NCBI RefSeq assembly: GCF_000427885.1
Contig: NZ_KE386602.1
Span: 214,206-278,205, forward strand
DNA from: Glycomyces tenuis DSM 44171
GTDB taxonomy: Bacteria; Actinomycetota; Actinomycetes; Mycobacteriales; Micromonosporaceae
Length of the DNA: 64,000 nucleotides
Reading direction: 5' to 3'
Below, piece after piece: positions 1 through 9,163 of this stretch. The number at the start of each line of letters is the position of its first letter. The first letter of the stretch is position 1. Under the pieces are notes generated by a model. The model saw nothing but the letters and a program-made list of their open reading frames with translations, was not told the DNA's origin and ran no database searches. A program made the translations under genes and the position numbers.

Positions 1-362
1 AGCCCCGCGTCGGTGGGGGCGCTGTCCTCGATGTTGACGCCGACGGCGCCCGCCTCGACCACCGCGGCGGCGGTCGCGGCGACCTCGCTCGGCGTCTCGC
101 CGTAGCCGGACTCGATGTCGGCGGTGACCGGCACGTCGACCGCCCTGGCGACGCGCGCGATCGCGTCCACGGCCGTCCGCCGGTCGAGCGCGTCCCCGTC
201 GGGGAAGCCGAGGCTCCACGCCACGCCCGCGCTCGTGGTGGCCACGGCGCGGGCCCCGGCCGCCTCGATGACCGCCGCGCTGGCGGCGTCCCAGCAGTTC
301 GGGAGGCGCAGAGCGGGAGTGGTGTGGAGCGCGCGGAAGCGCCTTGCCTTCTCGTTCGTCAT
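1..362 (-). CDS. Isocitrate lyase/PEP mutase family protein (3' part missing)
   Basis: The gene starts at the ATG ending at 362 and runs off the left edge, so only about 120 N-terminal residues are seen. The visible part reads as the start of a phosphoenolpyruvate mutase/isocitrate lyase superfamily TIM barrel: an LPNCWDAASA segment near residue 20, TTSAGVAWSLGFPDG near residue 44, and PVTADIESGYG near residue 79, the typical Mg-binding strand. Such proteins cleave or rearrange C-C or P-C bonds of oxaloacetate-like substrates, but the substrate cannot be told here. The start is preceded by AGAGG. It is the last visible member of a minus-strand series. Confidence 0.8.
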   Translation of the reverse strand, partial: MTNEKARRFRALHTTPALRLPNCWDAASAAVIEAAGARAVATTSAGVAWSLGFPDGDALDRRTAVDAIARVARAVDVPVTADIESGYGETPSEVAATAAAVVEAGAVGVNIEDSAPTDAG

Positions 363-431
363 GCCTCTACTCAACCAGGTGCCGCGGGCCGCGACCGGCC
401 GGTATGCGACATCGACGCCGGGCCCGGCGCC

Positions 432-1133
432 TCAGGCGCGCCCGACCGCCTCCAGGAGGATCTGCCCGAGTTCGGTGGGCTTGGTGAACTGCGGCCAGTG
501 CCCGGTGGGCAGGTCGACGTACTCGATGTGCTTCATCTGCGCGATCTCGCGGACGAACGGGGCACCCTGCTCGATCCACTCCCCGATCAGCTTGCTGGGG
601 AACTCGCAGCAGATGACCGTGCTCGGCACGTCGCGGCGGCGCTCGGAGGTGAAGGAGCTGCGGTCGTAGCCGACGCCCACGGGCTCGGGGACCGCCCGCG
701 CCCGGAACTGCTCGCGGAGCTCGTCGGTGAGGTCGACGAGGTCCTCGTCTTCGAAGAAGCCCCAGTCCGGGAGGGGGAGCTCGTGGTCGACGATCGGGAT
801 CTCGTCGTTGATGACCGAGCCTTCGGGCATGGGCGCGGAGTCGACGTAGACGACCCGCGCGACCTTGTCCGGCCGGGCGTCGCCGGCCATCTGCGCGATC
901 GAGCCGCCGCCGGAGTGGCCGACGAGCACGACCGGCTCCTCGGCTTCGTCGATGGCGGCGACGACGAAGTCGACGTGGTCCCTCAGGCCGATGCCCGAGC
1001 GGTCGGCGTCCTTGGATTCCTTGCCGGGCAGGGTGAGTGCGCGGACCCGGTGGCCCGCCTGCTCGAGCGGCGGCGTGACCGCGCTCCAGGAGGAGCCGTC
1101 GAGCCAGAAGCCGGGGATCATGATGATGTCCAT
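432..1133 (-). CDS. Alpha/beta hydrolase (233 aa)
   Basis: Complete 233-residue alpha/beta hydrolase. The N-terminal MIPGFWLDGSSW carries the oxyanion-loop region and VLVGHSGGGS near residue 70 is the nucleophile elbow (G-H-S-G-G). A histidine in PTGHWPQF near the C-terminus is the likely catalytic His. No signal peptide, so cytoplasmic. The small size and the GHSGGG elbow resemble the esterase/haloalkane-dehalogenase-like families of soil actinobacteria; the substrate is unknown. The ATG at 1133 has no strong ribosome binding site. It lies 43 bases downstream of the metallophosphoesterase gene and probably shares its transcript. Confidence 0.85.
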   Translation of the reverse strand: MDIIMIPGFWLDGSSWSAVTPPLEQAGHRVRALTLPGKESKDADRSGIGLRDHVDFVVAAIDEAEEPVVLVGHSGGGSIAQMAGDARPDKVARVVYVDSAPMPEGSVINDEIPIVDHELPLPDWGFFEDEDLVDLTDELREQFRARAVPEPVGVGYDRSSFTSERRRDVPSTVICCEFPSKLIGEWIEQGAPFVREIAQMKHIEYVDLPTGHWPQFTKPTELGQILLEAVGRA

Positions 1134-1176
1134 GGAGTGACGGTAGTGGACGGCTCCGACGTTTTCCGGTCGCCGG

Positions 1177-2385
1177 TCAGGCGCGCTTCGAGCGGAGTGT
1201 CATCACGGTGATGTCCGAGGGCGCGCCGACCCGCATCGGCGGGCCGTTCGTGCCCGCGCCGTTGGTGACGTACAGCTGCGTGTCGCCGTAGCGGCCGAGG
1301 CCGCCGACCTGGCCGTCGCGGATGCGGGTGGCGATGTGGACCGGCCACATCTGGCCGCCGTGGGTGTGGCCCGAGAGCTGGAGGTCGACGCCCCAGTCGA
1401 CGGCCCGGTCGACGGCGCGGGGCTGGTGGGCCATGAGGATCGCCGCGCGGTCCGGGTCGCGGTCGCCGAGGGCCTCCTCGAAGTCGGGGCCCACTTCGCC
1501 GATGATGTCCCGCTGCTCGACGATGAGGTCGTTGACGCCCGCGAGGTCGAAGCCGGGCAGTTCGACGCGGGCGTTGGGCAGTGGGGTCATGCCGAGCTCT
1601 TGGACGCGCATGTGCCAGGCGTCCGCGCCGACGTAGTGCTCGGCGTTCCCGGCCACGAAGTAGGCGCCGTCGCGGGCGCTGAGACCGGCGAGGGGCTCGG
1701 TGGCCTCGCGCAGCTCGTCGGCCTCCCCGCTGGCGAGGTCGCCGACGAAGGCGATGAGGTCGGCCTGGGCGCGGTTGACCTGCTCGACGACGCGCTCGCA
1801 GTACTCGGCGCCGCGCATGGCGGAGAAGTGGGTGTCGCCGACGACGGCGATCCGGTAGCCGTCGAACTCGCGACCGAGCCGGTCGAGGGCCACGGTCACC
1901 GGTTTCAGGCGGGGCGTGCGGTAGGCGGCGGCGAGGCCGTATCCGGCGACGGCGGTCGCCGCGGCCGCCGCGCTCAGCCCGATCGCCCGCGAGACCACTT
2001 GGCGCCGTGTGGGTCCGGTCGGTTCCGCTTCGTCTTCGGCGGGCGCTTCGACAGGCGCTTCGGCGGGCTTTCGGCGCAGCAGCCGCCAGCGGAGCGGCTC
2101 GGCCAGGACCAGGAGCCCGAGGAGGTAGAGGAAGGCGCCGAACCACACCAGGCCCGGCCAGCCGATGAACGCCTGCGCCCACAGCGGCAGCGAGGAGGGG
2201 ACGGCGAAGCGCGCGGTGACACCGAAGGCGGCGAGCACGGTCAGGGCGATCGCGCCGACGCACCGCCAGCGGGAGCCGGGCGCGGTGGTGTCGCGGAACA
2301 GCCGCCGCCACAGGTAGAGGTGGAGCACGGCGAAGCCCGCGGTGACGGCCGCGAACCGCGCCGTGAACGCGAGGGTCTCGACCAC
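1177..2385 (-). CDS. Membrane-anchored metallophosphoesterase (402 aa)
   Basis: The first ~100 residues contain three hydrophobic segments (near 8-25, 40-60 and 70-95), then a charged linker, a further hydrophobic stretch near 135-155, and a calcineurin-like phosphoesterase domain. Metal-ligand motifs are visible: VVGDTHFSA (D-x-H), FVGDLASGE (GD), VAGNAEHY (GN[H/E]-type), and LSGHTHGGQMWP near the C-terminus. This is the YkuE/YpbG-like layout of membrane phosphoesterases acting on phospho-lipids or phospho-sugars at the membrane. The substrate is not determined. It follows the SDR gene by 6 bases and is probably co-transcribed with it. Confidence 0.85.
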   Translation of the reverse strand: MVETLAFTARFAAVTAGFAVLHLYLWRRLFRDTTAPGSRWRCVGAIALTVLAAFGVTARFAVPSSLPLWAQAFIGWPGLVWFGAFLYLLGLLVLAEPLRWRLLRRKPAEAPVEAPAEDEAEPTGPTRRQVVSRAIGLSAAAAATAVAGYGLAAAYRTPRLKPVTVALDRLGREFDGYRIAVVGDTHFSAMRGAEYCERVVEQVNRAQADLIAFVGDLASGEADELREATEPLAGLSARDGAYFVAGNAEHYVGADAWHMRVQELGMTPLPNARVELPGFDLAGVNDLIVEQRDIIGEVGPDFEEALGDRDPDRAAILMAHQPRAVDRAVDWGVDLQLSGHTHGGQMWPVHIATRIRDGQVGGLGRYGDTQLYVTNGAGTNGPPMRVGAPSDITVMTLRSKRA

Positions 2386-2391
2386 GGACGG

Positions 2392-3138
2392 CTATCGGCC
2401 GGGCAGGGCGCCGCCGTTGACCTGCACGATCTGGGCCGTGACGTGGCCGGCCCCGGGCTCGGCCAGCCAGAAGGCGAGCTCGGCGACGTCGGCGGGAGTC
2501 CCGGCGCGCTTGTCGTGGGTCTGGGCGATCACGGTCTGGCGGCGCTGCTCGGTCATGCGGTCGGCGAAGAACTCGGTGGCCTCGATGTAGCCGGGCGCGA
2601 TCGCGTTGACGGTGACGCCGCGGGAGCCGAGCTGGGCGGACAGGTCGATCGCGTACGGGTGCAGCGCGGCCTTGGAGGCGCCGTAGCTGCCGGTGCCCGA
2701 GCCGCGGTAGGCGGCGATGGAGCTGAACAGGAGGATCCGGCCGCCGTCGGCGACGACCGGCTTGACCGCCTCGACGAGGTGGACGGCGGTCATGACGTTG
2801 AGCCGCAGGTTCTCGGTCCAGGTCCAGGAGGCGCCCTCCAGTCCCTCCTCGCTCCTCTCGGGCTCCTGGAGCTCGATGTTCCCTCCGGCGCAGGCGGCCA
2901 CGATGTCGACGCCGCCGTACTGGTCGGTCAGGAAGTCGGCGACGCGGCGGCCGCCTTCGGGTTCGCGGAGGTCGGCGGCGATGTACGCGGCGCCGTCGCC
3001 GAGCTGCTCAGCCGAGGCGCGCAGGACGTCCTCGCGGCGGCCGGTGATGACCACCCGGTCGCCTGCGGCGACGAAGCGTTCGGCGACGGCGTAGCCGATG
3101 CCGGTTCCTCCGCCGCTGATCACCGCTGTGCGTGGCAT
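2392..3138 (-). CDS. SDR family oxidoreductase (248 aa)
   Basis: Classical short-chain dehydrogenase/reductase. The Rossmann cofactor motif is SGGGTGIG near residue 9; the NNAG position reads CAGG; catalytic Ser lies in FSSIAAY, and Tyr/Lys in SYGASKAAL (Y-x-x-x-K). VNAIAPGYIEATEF matches the substrate-loop region. Length 248 is typical. The substrate cannot be predicted. It sits downstream of eccC but is separated from it by a palindrome that looks like a terminator, so it is probably unrelated to secretion. Confidence 0.87.
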   Translation of the reverse strand: MPRTAVISGGGTGIGYAVAERFVAAGDRVVITGRREDVLRASAEQLGDGAAYIAADLREPEGGRRVADFLTDQYGGVDIVAACAGGNIELQEPERSEEGLEGASWTWTENLRLNVMTAVHLVEAVKPVVADGGRILLFSSIAAYRGSGTGSYGASKAALHPYAIDLSAQLGSRGVTVNAIAPGYIEATEFFADRMTEQRRQTVIAQTHDKRAGTPADVAELAFWLAEPGAGHVTAQIVQVNGGALPGR

Positions 3139-3185
3139 GGGCGAGCCTCCTTCTCGGACGATTGATCCGCGCCGACTCTAGCGCG

Positions 3186-3201
3186 GCCCCGGCGCCGGGG
3201 C
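3186..3201. terminator. GC palindrome after eccC
   Basis: GCCCCGGCGCCGGGGC is a perfect 16-base palindrome in the 100-base gap between eccC (stop at 3239) and the SDR start. It could form an 8-bp stem ending the secretion transcript. It has no T-run, as is common in high-GC actinobacteria. Confidence 0.45.
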
Positions 3202-3238
3202 AATCCGGCACCGTCGGTGCTGTGTTCCTTGCGTGTGC

Positions 3239-6200
3239 TCAACGCTGCGCCACCTGGACGAGGTCGGGGCTCTCGCCACGGCGGGCCAGCAGCGCCCGCC
3301 CGACCGGGAGCGGACGGGAGGCGACGCCGTTGACCAGGCGGCCTTCGAGGCGGTCGCCGGAGAACAGCAGGCCGGGGCTGGACAGCTCGACCAGTTGGCG
3401 CAGCAGCGGCTCGTAGACCGCGCGGCTCGCGCCGCCGGTGCGGCGGGCGATGACGAAGTGCAGCCCCAGGTCGAGTCCTTGCGGCGCGAGTTCGGCCAAG
3501 GGCGCCAAGGGGTTTCCGGCGGCGCCTCCGGCCACGATGTCGTAGTCGTCGACCACGACGAAGACCTCGGGGCCCTGCCACCAGGTGCGTTCGCGCAGCT
3601 GCTGCGGGGTGACGTCCGGGCCGGGCAGGCGGCGGCGCAGCGCCTCGGCGAGCTCGGCGGCGTTCTGCGCGGCGTGCTGCCCGGAGTTGCAGTAGGTGAC
3701 CAGGTGCGCTTCGGGGACGGCCTCCAGATGGGAGCGGCGGTAGTCCACCAGGAAGATCCCCGCCTCGGAGGCCGGGCGGCGCACGATCTGGTCCATGATG
3801 GTGCGCAGCACTGTGGTCTTGCCGGTCTGGGTGTCGCCGAAGACGATCAGGTGCGGGTCGGCGGTGAAGTCGATCGCGGCCGGGCCGAGGTCGCTCTCGG
3901 CGACGCCGACGACGGGCCGCAGCGCGAAGGGGTCGCCGCTCTGCGGCGCGGCCAGGGAGGGGATGAGGTCTTTCAGCCGCACCTGCGCCGGGAGGGCCCG
4001 CACGGGCGCGACCGGCGGGCCGGGCCAGCGGGAGGCGACGGTCTTGGCCAGGTGGGCGAAGCCGCCCGCGAGGTCGTCGGTGCGCGCGCCGTCGTCGACG
4101 CGCGGCAGGGCGATGTGCCCGAATCGCTTGTCGGAGAGGACGACCCGGCCGGGGACGTCCTTGGGGAGCTGCTCGATGAGCTTGCGGTCGATGCCGGAGT
4201 CGAAGGGGTCGGCCAGGCGCAGTTCGATGCGGCCGGAGAAGGACGCGGCGAGGCGGGCGCGCACCTGCGTGGAGTTGACGGCGGTGAGGACGACGTGGAC
4301 GCCGAGGGCCGGGCCGCGCCCGGCGATCTCGGAGACGACCTCGTTCGCCTCCTCGTCGGCTTCGGTGAGGCCGCCCCAGCCGTCGATGAGGAGGACGACG
4401 TCGCCGGGGACGTCGACCTTCCCGCGGGCGGCGGCGCGGCGCAGCCCGGCGGCGGACTCGATGCCGGAGCGGCGCATGACCGCCTCGCGGGCGTCCAGCA
4501 GGTTCTTGACCTCGGCGAGGGTCCGGCCCACCAGTTCGGGGTCGGCGCGTCCGGCGGCGACGGCGACCTGCGGCAGCTCGGCCAGGCCGGACAGGGCGCC
4601 GCCGCCGTAGTCGACGACGTAGCAGGCCACGGCGTTCGGCGGGTAGCGCAGCGCCAGGCTCGAGACGAGGGTGCGGACCAGTGTGGACTTGCCGGAGGCG
4701 GGGGCGCCGAGCACGACGAGGTTGGCGTCGGCGCCGGACAGCTCCCATTCGAGCGGACCCTGGTGCTGCTCGCGGGGGTCGTCGCGCAGGCCGAGCACGG
4801 CCGCGACCGAGGCGCCCTCGGCGGCGTCGGCGCCGCCGGGCACGGCCGACAGCGGCATGGCCTCGGGCAGCGGCGGCAGCCACACCGGGCGCACCGCTTC
4901 GACGTCGGCGGCGGAGAGGGACTCGACCAGGACGCGCAGGACGCTGCGTTCGGTGGCGGGCAGTTCGGCGCGCGGCCCGGCCCCGGCCTGGAGGGCGATG
5001 GCCGGGAGCAGCGGCGGCACCGGCCAGGGCAGGACGGGCAGGTGGCGTTCTTCGACGTCGCGGGGCGGGGTGTACTTGCCGGAGACCATGGCGGCCTTGA
5101 ACCTCGTGAAGATCGTGGTGTCCACTTTGAGGTATCCGGAGCCGGGTTCGGGCGGCAGCCGGTAGGCGTCGGGGACGCCGATGGCCTCGCGGCTCTCGCC
5201 TTCGGAGAAGGTGCGCAGACCGATCCGGTAGGACAGGTGCGACTCCAGGCCCCTCAGGTGCTGGGCCTCGAGCCGCTGGGTGGCCAGGAGCAGGTGGATG
5301 CCGATGGAGCGGCCGATGCGGCCGACGGCGACGAACAGCTCGGAGAAGTCGGGCTTGGCCGTCAGCAGCTCGGAGAACTCGTCGATGATGACCAGCAGGT
5401 GCGGCACCGGTTCGAGCTCGGGGTCGGCCTGGCGCAGTTCGGCGTAGGCGTGGACGTTGGGCAGGTTCCCGGCGTCCTTGAGGAGCTGCTGGCGGCGGGC
5501 CATCTCGCCGTAGAGGGCCTCGGCGAAGCGGTCGACGAGGTTGAGGTCGTCGGCGAGGTTGGTGATGGCCCCGGCGCTGTGGGGCAGGGCGTCGCAGTCG
5601 GCGAAGGTCGCCCCGCCCTTGAAGTCGACGGTGAGCAGCGCGAGGCGCTCGGGCGGGTGGCGGACGGCGAGGGCGGCGACGAGGGTGCGGAGGGTCTCGG
5701 ACTTGCCCGAGCCGGTGGCGCCGACGATGAGCCCGTGCGGGCCCATGCCGCCGAGCGCGGACTCCTTGAGGTCGAGCTCGACGACCCGGCCGTCGGCGTC
5801 GACGGCGAAGGGCACGCGCAGCAGCTCGGACTCCCCGCGCGGGGCCCAGGTCCGCGCCGGGTCGACGGCGGCGGGGTCGTCGACGCCGAGGATGTCGGTC
5901 AGGCCGTGGACGCCGGTGAGGGCGTGGGAGGCGTCGTCGGCGTCCAGCCGCCACGGGCTGAGGGCGCGCGCGATCGCGGTGAGGACGGCCGGGTCGACCG
6001 GGTCGGGGCGGCCGCTGAGAGCGGTCTCGCTGACGTGGCCTTCGGCGCGGTCGACGCGGGTGACGGTGAGCCGCTCGCCTTCGACGGTGAGGCGGGCCGC
6101 GGTGTGCTCGGGCTCTTGGCGCTGCTCGGCCACGAGGGTGCAGACGTGGACGCCGAGGAGGGCGGGGTCGATGCCGGGGACGAGGCCGGGCAGGGAGACC

Positions 6201-7183
6201 TGGTGCTCGCCGTCGACGAAGACGAGGAGGTGCCGGGCGCCGGGGCCGGGCGGGGCGCCGCGGCGGCGGCGCAGTTCGCCGGCGCGGACGGCGAGGTCCT
6301 CGGCGAGCAGTTCGGCCAGTTCGGCGGTGGTGGCGCACAGCAGCGGCACCGGCAGGTCCAGTCCGGCGCCGTCGAAGAGCAGGTGCGGCAGCCAGGTCGC
6401 CGGGGCCCAGTGCCCGGCCGCGTCGGGGGCGGCGACGACGGCGATCTGGAGGTCTTCGGGCGGCACGAGGACGGCCAGCTGCGCGAGGAGGGCCTGGGCG
6501 GTGGCGCGGGCCTCGGCGTAGTCGCCGACGACCGACAGCTCGCCGATCTCGCCGATGGGGACGGTCAGGGGCTGTCCGGCGAGGGTGGCGTAGCGTTCGA
6601 CCAGTTCTTCGGCGCCGCTGTGGCACACCGGGTCGTAGACGGCCAGGGGGTTGGGGTCGATCTTGAGCGACAGGCGGCGGCTGAGCGGGGTCTCGGCCAG
6701 GCCGCAGCGGACGGTCAGCAGGTCGGCGTCGGCGGAGCGGCGCTCCCAGCGCCGCGCCGGGTCGCAGGCGATGCCGAGCAGCAGGCCGGGGTGCGGGTGG
6801 CGGGAGGCGCCCCAGTCGCGTTGGGCGCGCACGGCTTCGCGGATGGTGTGCCGGGCGTCCTCGAGGTAGTCGAGGTAGCGTTCGCGTTCCTGGCGGAGCT
6901 TGCGGCGGGGCCCCGAGCGCATGGCGATGAACAGGACGACGCCCATGGCGATGCTGGCGACGAGCATGAGCAGCCCGGCCGTGGCGTAGAGGGGTCGCTC
7001 CAGATTGGACAGGACCATGACCATGGCGCCCGAGCCTGACATGACCGGCATCATGAGCATGGGCGCGCCCATGATCGGCGACGGCGGGTCGCCGAGGACG
7101 GGCGGGGCGGCCAGGGTGATCGGCTCGGTGGACAGCTCGGCGACCGGCCGGCGGGCGGGGCGTCGGACGACTTCGGTTCCCAT
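3239..7183 (-). CDS. eccC: Type VII secretion FtsK/SpoIIIE ATPase EccC (1314 aa, single chain)
   Basis: This is the motor ATPase of an ESX system; it threads WXG100 substrates through the EccB/C/D/E membrane complex. The N-terminus has hydrophobic segments at about residues 37-57 and 65-88, followed by a DUF-type linker and three FtsK/SpoIIIE domains. Walker A motifs are GATGSGKS (about residue 486), GAPASGKS (about 824) and GDTQTGKT (about 1114). Walker B-like strands are LLVIIDEFSEL, VVLLIDGWGGL and VFVVVDDYDIV; the first keeps the DE pair, the other two do not, as expected for regulatory D2 and D3 domains. EccCa and EccCb are fused in one polypeptide, as in ESX-2/3/4/5 types. It starts 1 base after the eccD stop, so the two are translationally coupled. 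Confidence 0.95.
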   Translation of the reverse strand: MGTEVVRRPARRPVAELSTEPITLAAPPVLGDPPSPIMGAPMLMMPVMSGSGAMVMVLSNLERPLYATAGLLMLVASIAMGVVLFIAMRSGPRRKLRQERERYLDYLEDARHTIREAVRAQRDWGASRHPHPGLLLGIACDPARRWERRSADADLLTVRCGLAETPLSRRLSLKIDPNPLAVYDPVCHSGAEELVERYATLAGQPLTVPIGEIGELSVVGDYAEARATAQALLAQLAVLVPPEDLQIAVVAAPDAAGHWAPATWLPHLLFDGAGLDLPVPLLCATTAELAELLAEDLAVRAGELRRRRGAPPGPGARHLLVFVDGEHQVSLPGLVPGIDPALLGVHVCTLVAEQRQEPEHTAARLTVEGERLTVTRVDRAEGHVSETALSGRPDPVDPAVLTAIARALSPWRLDADDASHALTGVHGLTDILGVDDPAAVDPARTWAPRGESELLRVPFAVDADGRVVELDLKESALGGMGPHGLIVGATGSGKSETLRTLVAALAVRHPPERLALLTVDFKGGATFADCDALPHSAGAITNLADDLNLVDRFAEALYGEMARRQQLLKDAGNLPNVHAYAELRQADPELEPVPHLLVIIDEFSELLTAKPDFSELFVAVGRIGRSIGIHLLLATQRLEAQHLRGLESHLSYRIGLRTFSEGESREAIGVPDAYRLPPEPGSGYLKVDTTIFTRFKAAMVSGKYTPPRDVEERHLPVLPWPVPPLLPAIALQAGAGPRAELPATERSVLRVLVESLSAADVEAVRPVWLPPLPEAMPLSAVPGGADAAEGASVAAVLGLRDDPREQHQGPLEWELSGADANLVVLGAPASGKSTLVRTLVSSLALRYPPNAVACYVVDYGGGALSGLAELPQVAVAAGRADPELVGRTLAEVKNLLDAREAVMRRSGIESAAGLRRAAARGKVDVPGDVVLLIDGWGGLTEADEEANEVVSEIAGRGPALGVHVVLTAVNSTQVRARLAASFSGRIELRLADPFDSGIDRKLIEQLPKDVPGRVVLSDKRFGHIALPRVDDGARTDDLAGGFAHLAKTVASRWPGPPVAPVRALPAQVRLKDLIPSLAAPQSGDPFALRPVVGVAESDLGPAAIDFTADPHLIVFGDTQTGKTTVLRTIMDQIVRRPASEAGIFLVDYRRSHLEAVPEAHLVTYCNSGQHAAQNAAELAEALRRRLPGPDVTPQQLRERTWWQGPEVFVVVDDYDIVAGGAAGNPLAPLAELAPQGLDLGLHFVIARRTGGASRAVYEPLLRQLVELSSPGLLFSGDRLEGRLVNGVASRPLPVGRALLARRGESPDLVQVAQR

Positions 7184-7184
7184 C

Positions 7185-8519
7185 TCAGGCGCCCGCCACG
7201 GCCGCGTACAGGCCCAGCAGTTCGCCTGCGAGGGTCACGAGCCCGGCGACGAGGATGATCTCGAAGACGCCGAGGACGCGCCGCCACCAGGCGGCCGAGA
7301 CCGCGGACCGCGAGACCGAGGTGACGGACACATAGGCCAGTCCGGACAGGACGGCCAGGGCCGGGAGCCACTGCACCAGCGGTTCACTGGGTTCGGCCCA
7401 GTTCCAGGCGGCCCAGGCGAGGGCGGCCATGCCGATCAGGCGCAGGGGCGCGACGTGGCGGACGAGGTCGAAGATCCGCGAGCGGGTCAGCAGGCCGACG
7501 GCGACGCCGGTGCCCATGAGCCGGGCCCACATGTCGGTCTCGGCGGCCAGGAGCGCGGCGGCCGCGGCGGTGGCGGCGGCCAGGCCGCAGATCGCGCCGG
7601 TGATGCGGGAGTCGGTGCGGCCCAGGCGTTCGCGCAGGCGCGTCTCGGTGGTGGGCTCGCCGCCGCGGACTTCGCGGTCGAGGGTGAACAGGCCCGCGGA
7701 GAACATGGCGAGGCGCGGGGTCAGGGCGAAGGCGAACAGGGAGGCGAGGACCGCCAGGACGGCGACGCGGACGGGCGTGACCCCGGCCTGCGCCCACAGC
7801 GTCCAGGCGAGGCCGCCGAGCGCGAGCGCGACGCCGAGGCCGACCGCGTAGGCGGTGGCGAGGCGGGTCCCGGCGCGGGCGACGACCGCGAGGACCAGCG
7901 CGGCGGCGAGGGCGCCGAGCAGGCGGGTGGGGGCGGTGGCCGCGCCGTCGGGGGCCAGCGCCTCGACGGCGGTGTGGCCGACGCGCCCGGCCCACAGGCA
8001 GCCGCCGAGGAGGGCGAGGTGGGTCAGGAGCGGGTGCTGGCGAGTCGACCACCAGGACATGAGGACGGCCAGGACGCACACCAGGCCGCCGGTGAGCAGG
8101 ATCGCGCCGTCGACGCCGGGGCTCAGGGCCGCGGCGGCGACGAGCAGCCCGGCGGTGGCGACGGCCACGAGGCGGCCGGTGGCCGGTTCCCAGCGGGCTC
8201 CGGACTCGTCGACGGCGTCCTCGACGCCGTCGCGGACGTCTTCGACGGTGTCGGGCAGGGCGGCGGCGGTGGCGTCGTGGACCAGCAGGACCGATCCGTC
8301 GCCGACGCTCTTGCCCCCCAGTGTGTCCGCGGAGTCGAAGGTGGTGCCGTCGGGGGTGCTGACCGCCCAGCTGACCGCCTCGTCCTCGGCCGTGCCGTCG
8401 GCGCCGGTGTGACGCAGCAGTTCGGGGAGCAGTTCGGCGACGGGCAGGTCGTCGGGGAGGGCGAGGTCGCGGGTGTTCTGGGGGCCTACGACGGTGACGG
8501 TGCTGTATCGGCCGGGCAC
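7185..8519 (-). CDS. eccD: Type VII secretion integral membrane protein EccD (444 aa)
   Basis: EccD forms the large membrane vestibule of the ESX translocon. The first ~80 residues (STVTVVGPQNTRDLALPDD onward) fit the ubiquitin-like cytoplasmic domain; the rest is a run of about eleven transmembrane helices. I chose the GTG ending at 8519 because it precedes the ubiquitin-like fold, comes 8 bases after the upstream stop, and gives the usual family length of 440-500; the frame is open further upstream but there it overlaps other genes. It is followed immediately by eccC. Confidence 0.92.
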   Translation of the reverse strand: MPGRYSTVTVVGPQNTRDLALPDDLPVAELLPELLRHTGADGTAEDEAVSWAVSTPDGTTFDSADTLGGKSVGDGSVLLVHDATAAALPDTVEDVRDGVEDAVDESGARWEPATGRLVAVATAGLLVAAAALSPGVDGAILLTGGLVCVLAVLMSWWSTRQHPLLTHLALLGGCLWAGRVGHTAVEALAPDGAATAPTRLLGALAAALVLAVVARAGTRLATAYAVGLGVALALGGLAWTLWAQAGVTPVRVAVLAVLASLFAFALTPRLAMFSAGLFTLDREVRGGEPTTETRLRERLGRTDSRITGAICGLAAATAAAAALLAAETDMWARLMGTGVAVGLLTRSRIFDLVRHVAPLRLIGMAALAWAAWNWAEPSEPLVQWLPALAVLSGLAYVSVTSVSRSAVSAAWWRRVLGVFEIILVAGLVTLAGELLGLYAAVAGA

Positions 8520-8527
8520 TGGAGACC

Positions 8528-8851
8528 TTAATGCGAGGGTCGGACGACGGTGGAGGCGCTCGCTTCCGCTTCGGCCTCCTGCTGGCGCTGCTGCTCGAAG
8601 GCGCCCGCCACGGCGATGGCGGCGACGATGAGCGCCACCGCGATCGCGCCGATGAGGGCGGCGGGCCACAGCGGCTGGCGCTGCCTCCAGCTGCGCGCCG
8701 AGCCGTGGAGGACCGCCGCGCGCAGCTGCCGGCGCCGCAGCGCGGCGGCCTGGAGCACGTACCGCTCGCTCTGGCCGGTGCGGCGCATGACGAGCGGGGC
8801 GTCGTCGGTCTCGGGCTCGGCGCGCCGCTCGGAGGCGGGGGCGTCGGTCAC
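8528..8851 (-). CDS. Small single-pass membrane protein in the ESX operon (107 aa)
   Basis: The GTG start at 8851 overlaps the WXG100 stop in a GTGA junction, so the two are translationally coupled. The protein has a charged, Arg-rich N-terminal half, one strong transmembrane segment (PLWPAALIGAIAVALIVAAI, about residues 60-83) and a short Gln/Glu-rich tail. I do not recognise a family; it is far too short for EccB or EccE, although one N-terminal helix plus a short tail is loosely like a truncated EccB anchor. Its position between the substrates and EccD suggests a small translocon subunit or substrate-specific partner. Confidence 0.8.
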   Translation of the reverse strand: MTDAPASERRAEPETDDAPLVMRRTGQSERYVLQAAALRRRQLRAAVLHGSARSWRQRQPLWPAALIGAIAVALIVAAIAVAGAFEQQRQQEAEAEASASTVVRPSH

Positions 8852-9150
8852 CCGCCCCACCGGTTGGTGATGCGGGTGATGCCGGCCTGCCAGTTCGTCG
8901 CCGAGGTGTCGGTGGCGGTGGCGAGGCGGTTGAAGGCGGTCTGGAGGTTGGTGAACTCGGCCTCGGTGTCGGTGTTGAACTTCGCGAAGCCCTCGGTGCC
9001 GGCGCCGACCCACTGGCCCTTGACCGTTCCGACGTATCCCTGGATCTGGCCGAGGATGGACTCGAAGCGGCCGCGGTAGGTGTGCTGGACCTGTGCGAGG
9101 TTCTGGAGTTCGGGGACGTTGCCGTGCAGTTCGTAGGGGGAGCTTGGCAT
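8848..9150 (-). CDS. WXG100 family ESX substrate (100 aa)
   Basis: Exactly 100 residues and predicted helical hairpin. The central turn is QWVGAG (W-x-G) near residue 46, the hallmark of the WXG100/ESAT-6 family. After it comes FAKFNTDTEAEFTNLQTAF, a typical second helix. It is expected to fold as a heterodimer with its neighbour and be exported by EccC. The C-terminus ends TNRWGG, and no clear YxxxD/E export signal is visible near the end. The gene follows its partner by 13 bases and overlaps the next gene by 4. Confidence 0.9.
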   Translation of the reverse strand: MPSSPYELHGNVPELQNLAQVQHTYRGRFESILGQIQGYVGTVKGQWVGAGTEGFAKFNTDTEAEFTNLQTAFNRLATATDTSATNWQAGITRITNRWGG

Positions 9151-9163
9151 GGTGGCGTCCTTC

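Noticed and set aside
3233-7039. Long plus-strand open frame opposite eccC (over 1200 codons)
   Set aside because: Lies fully antisense to eccC; composition is Gly/Ala/Asp/Val-rich shadow typical of GC-rich coding DNA, with no domain.
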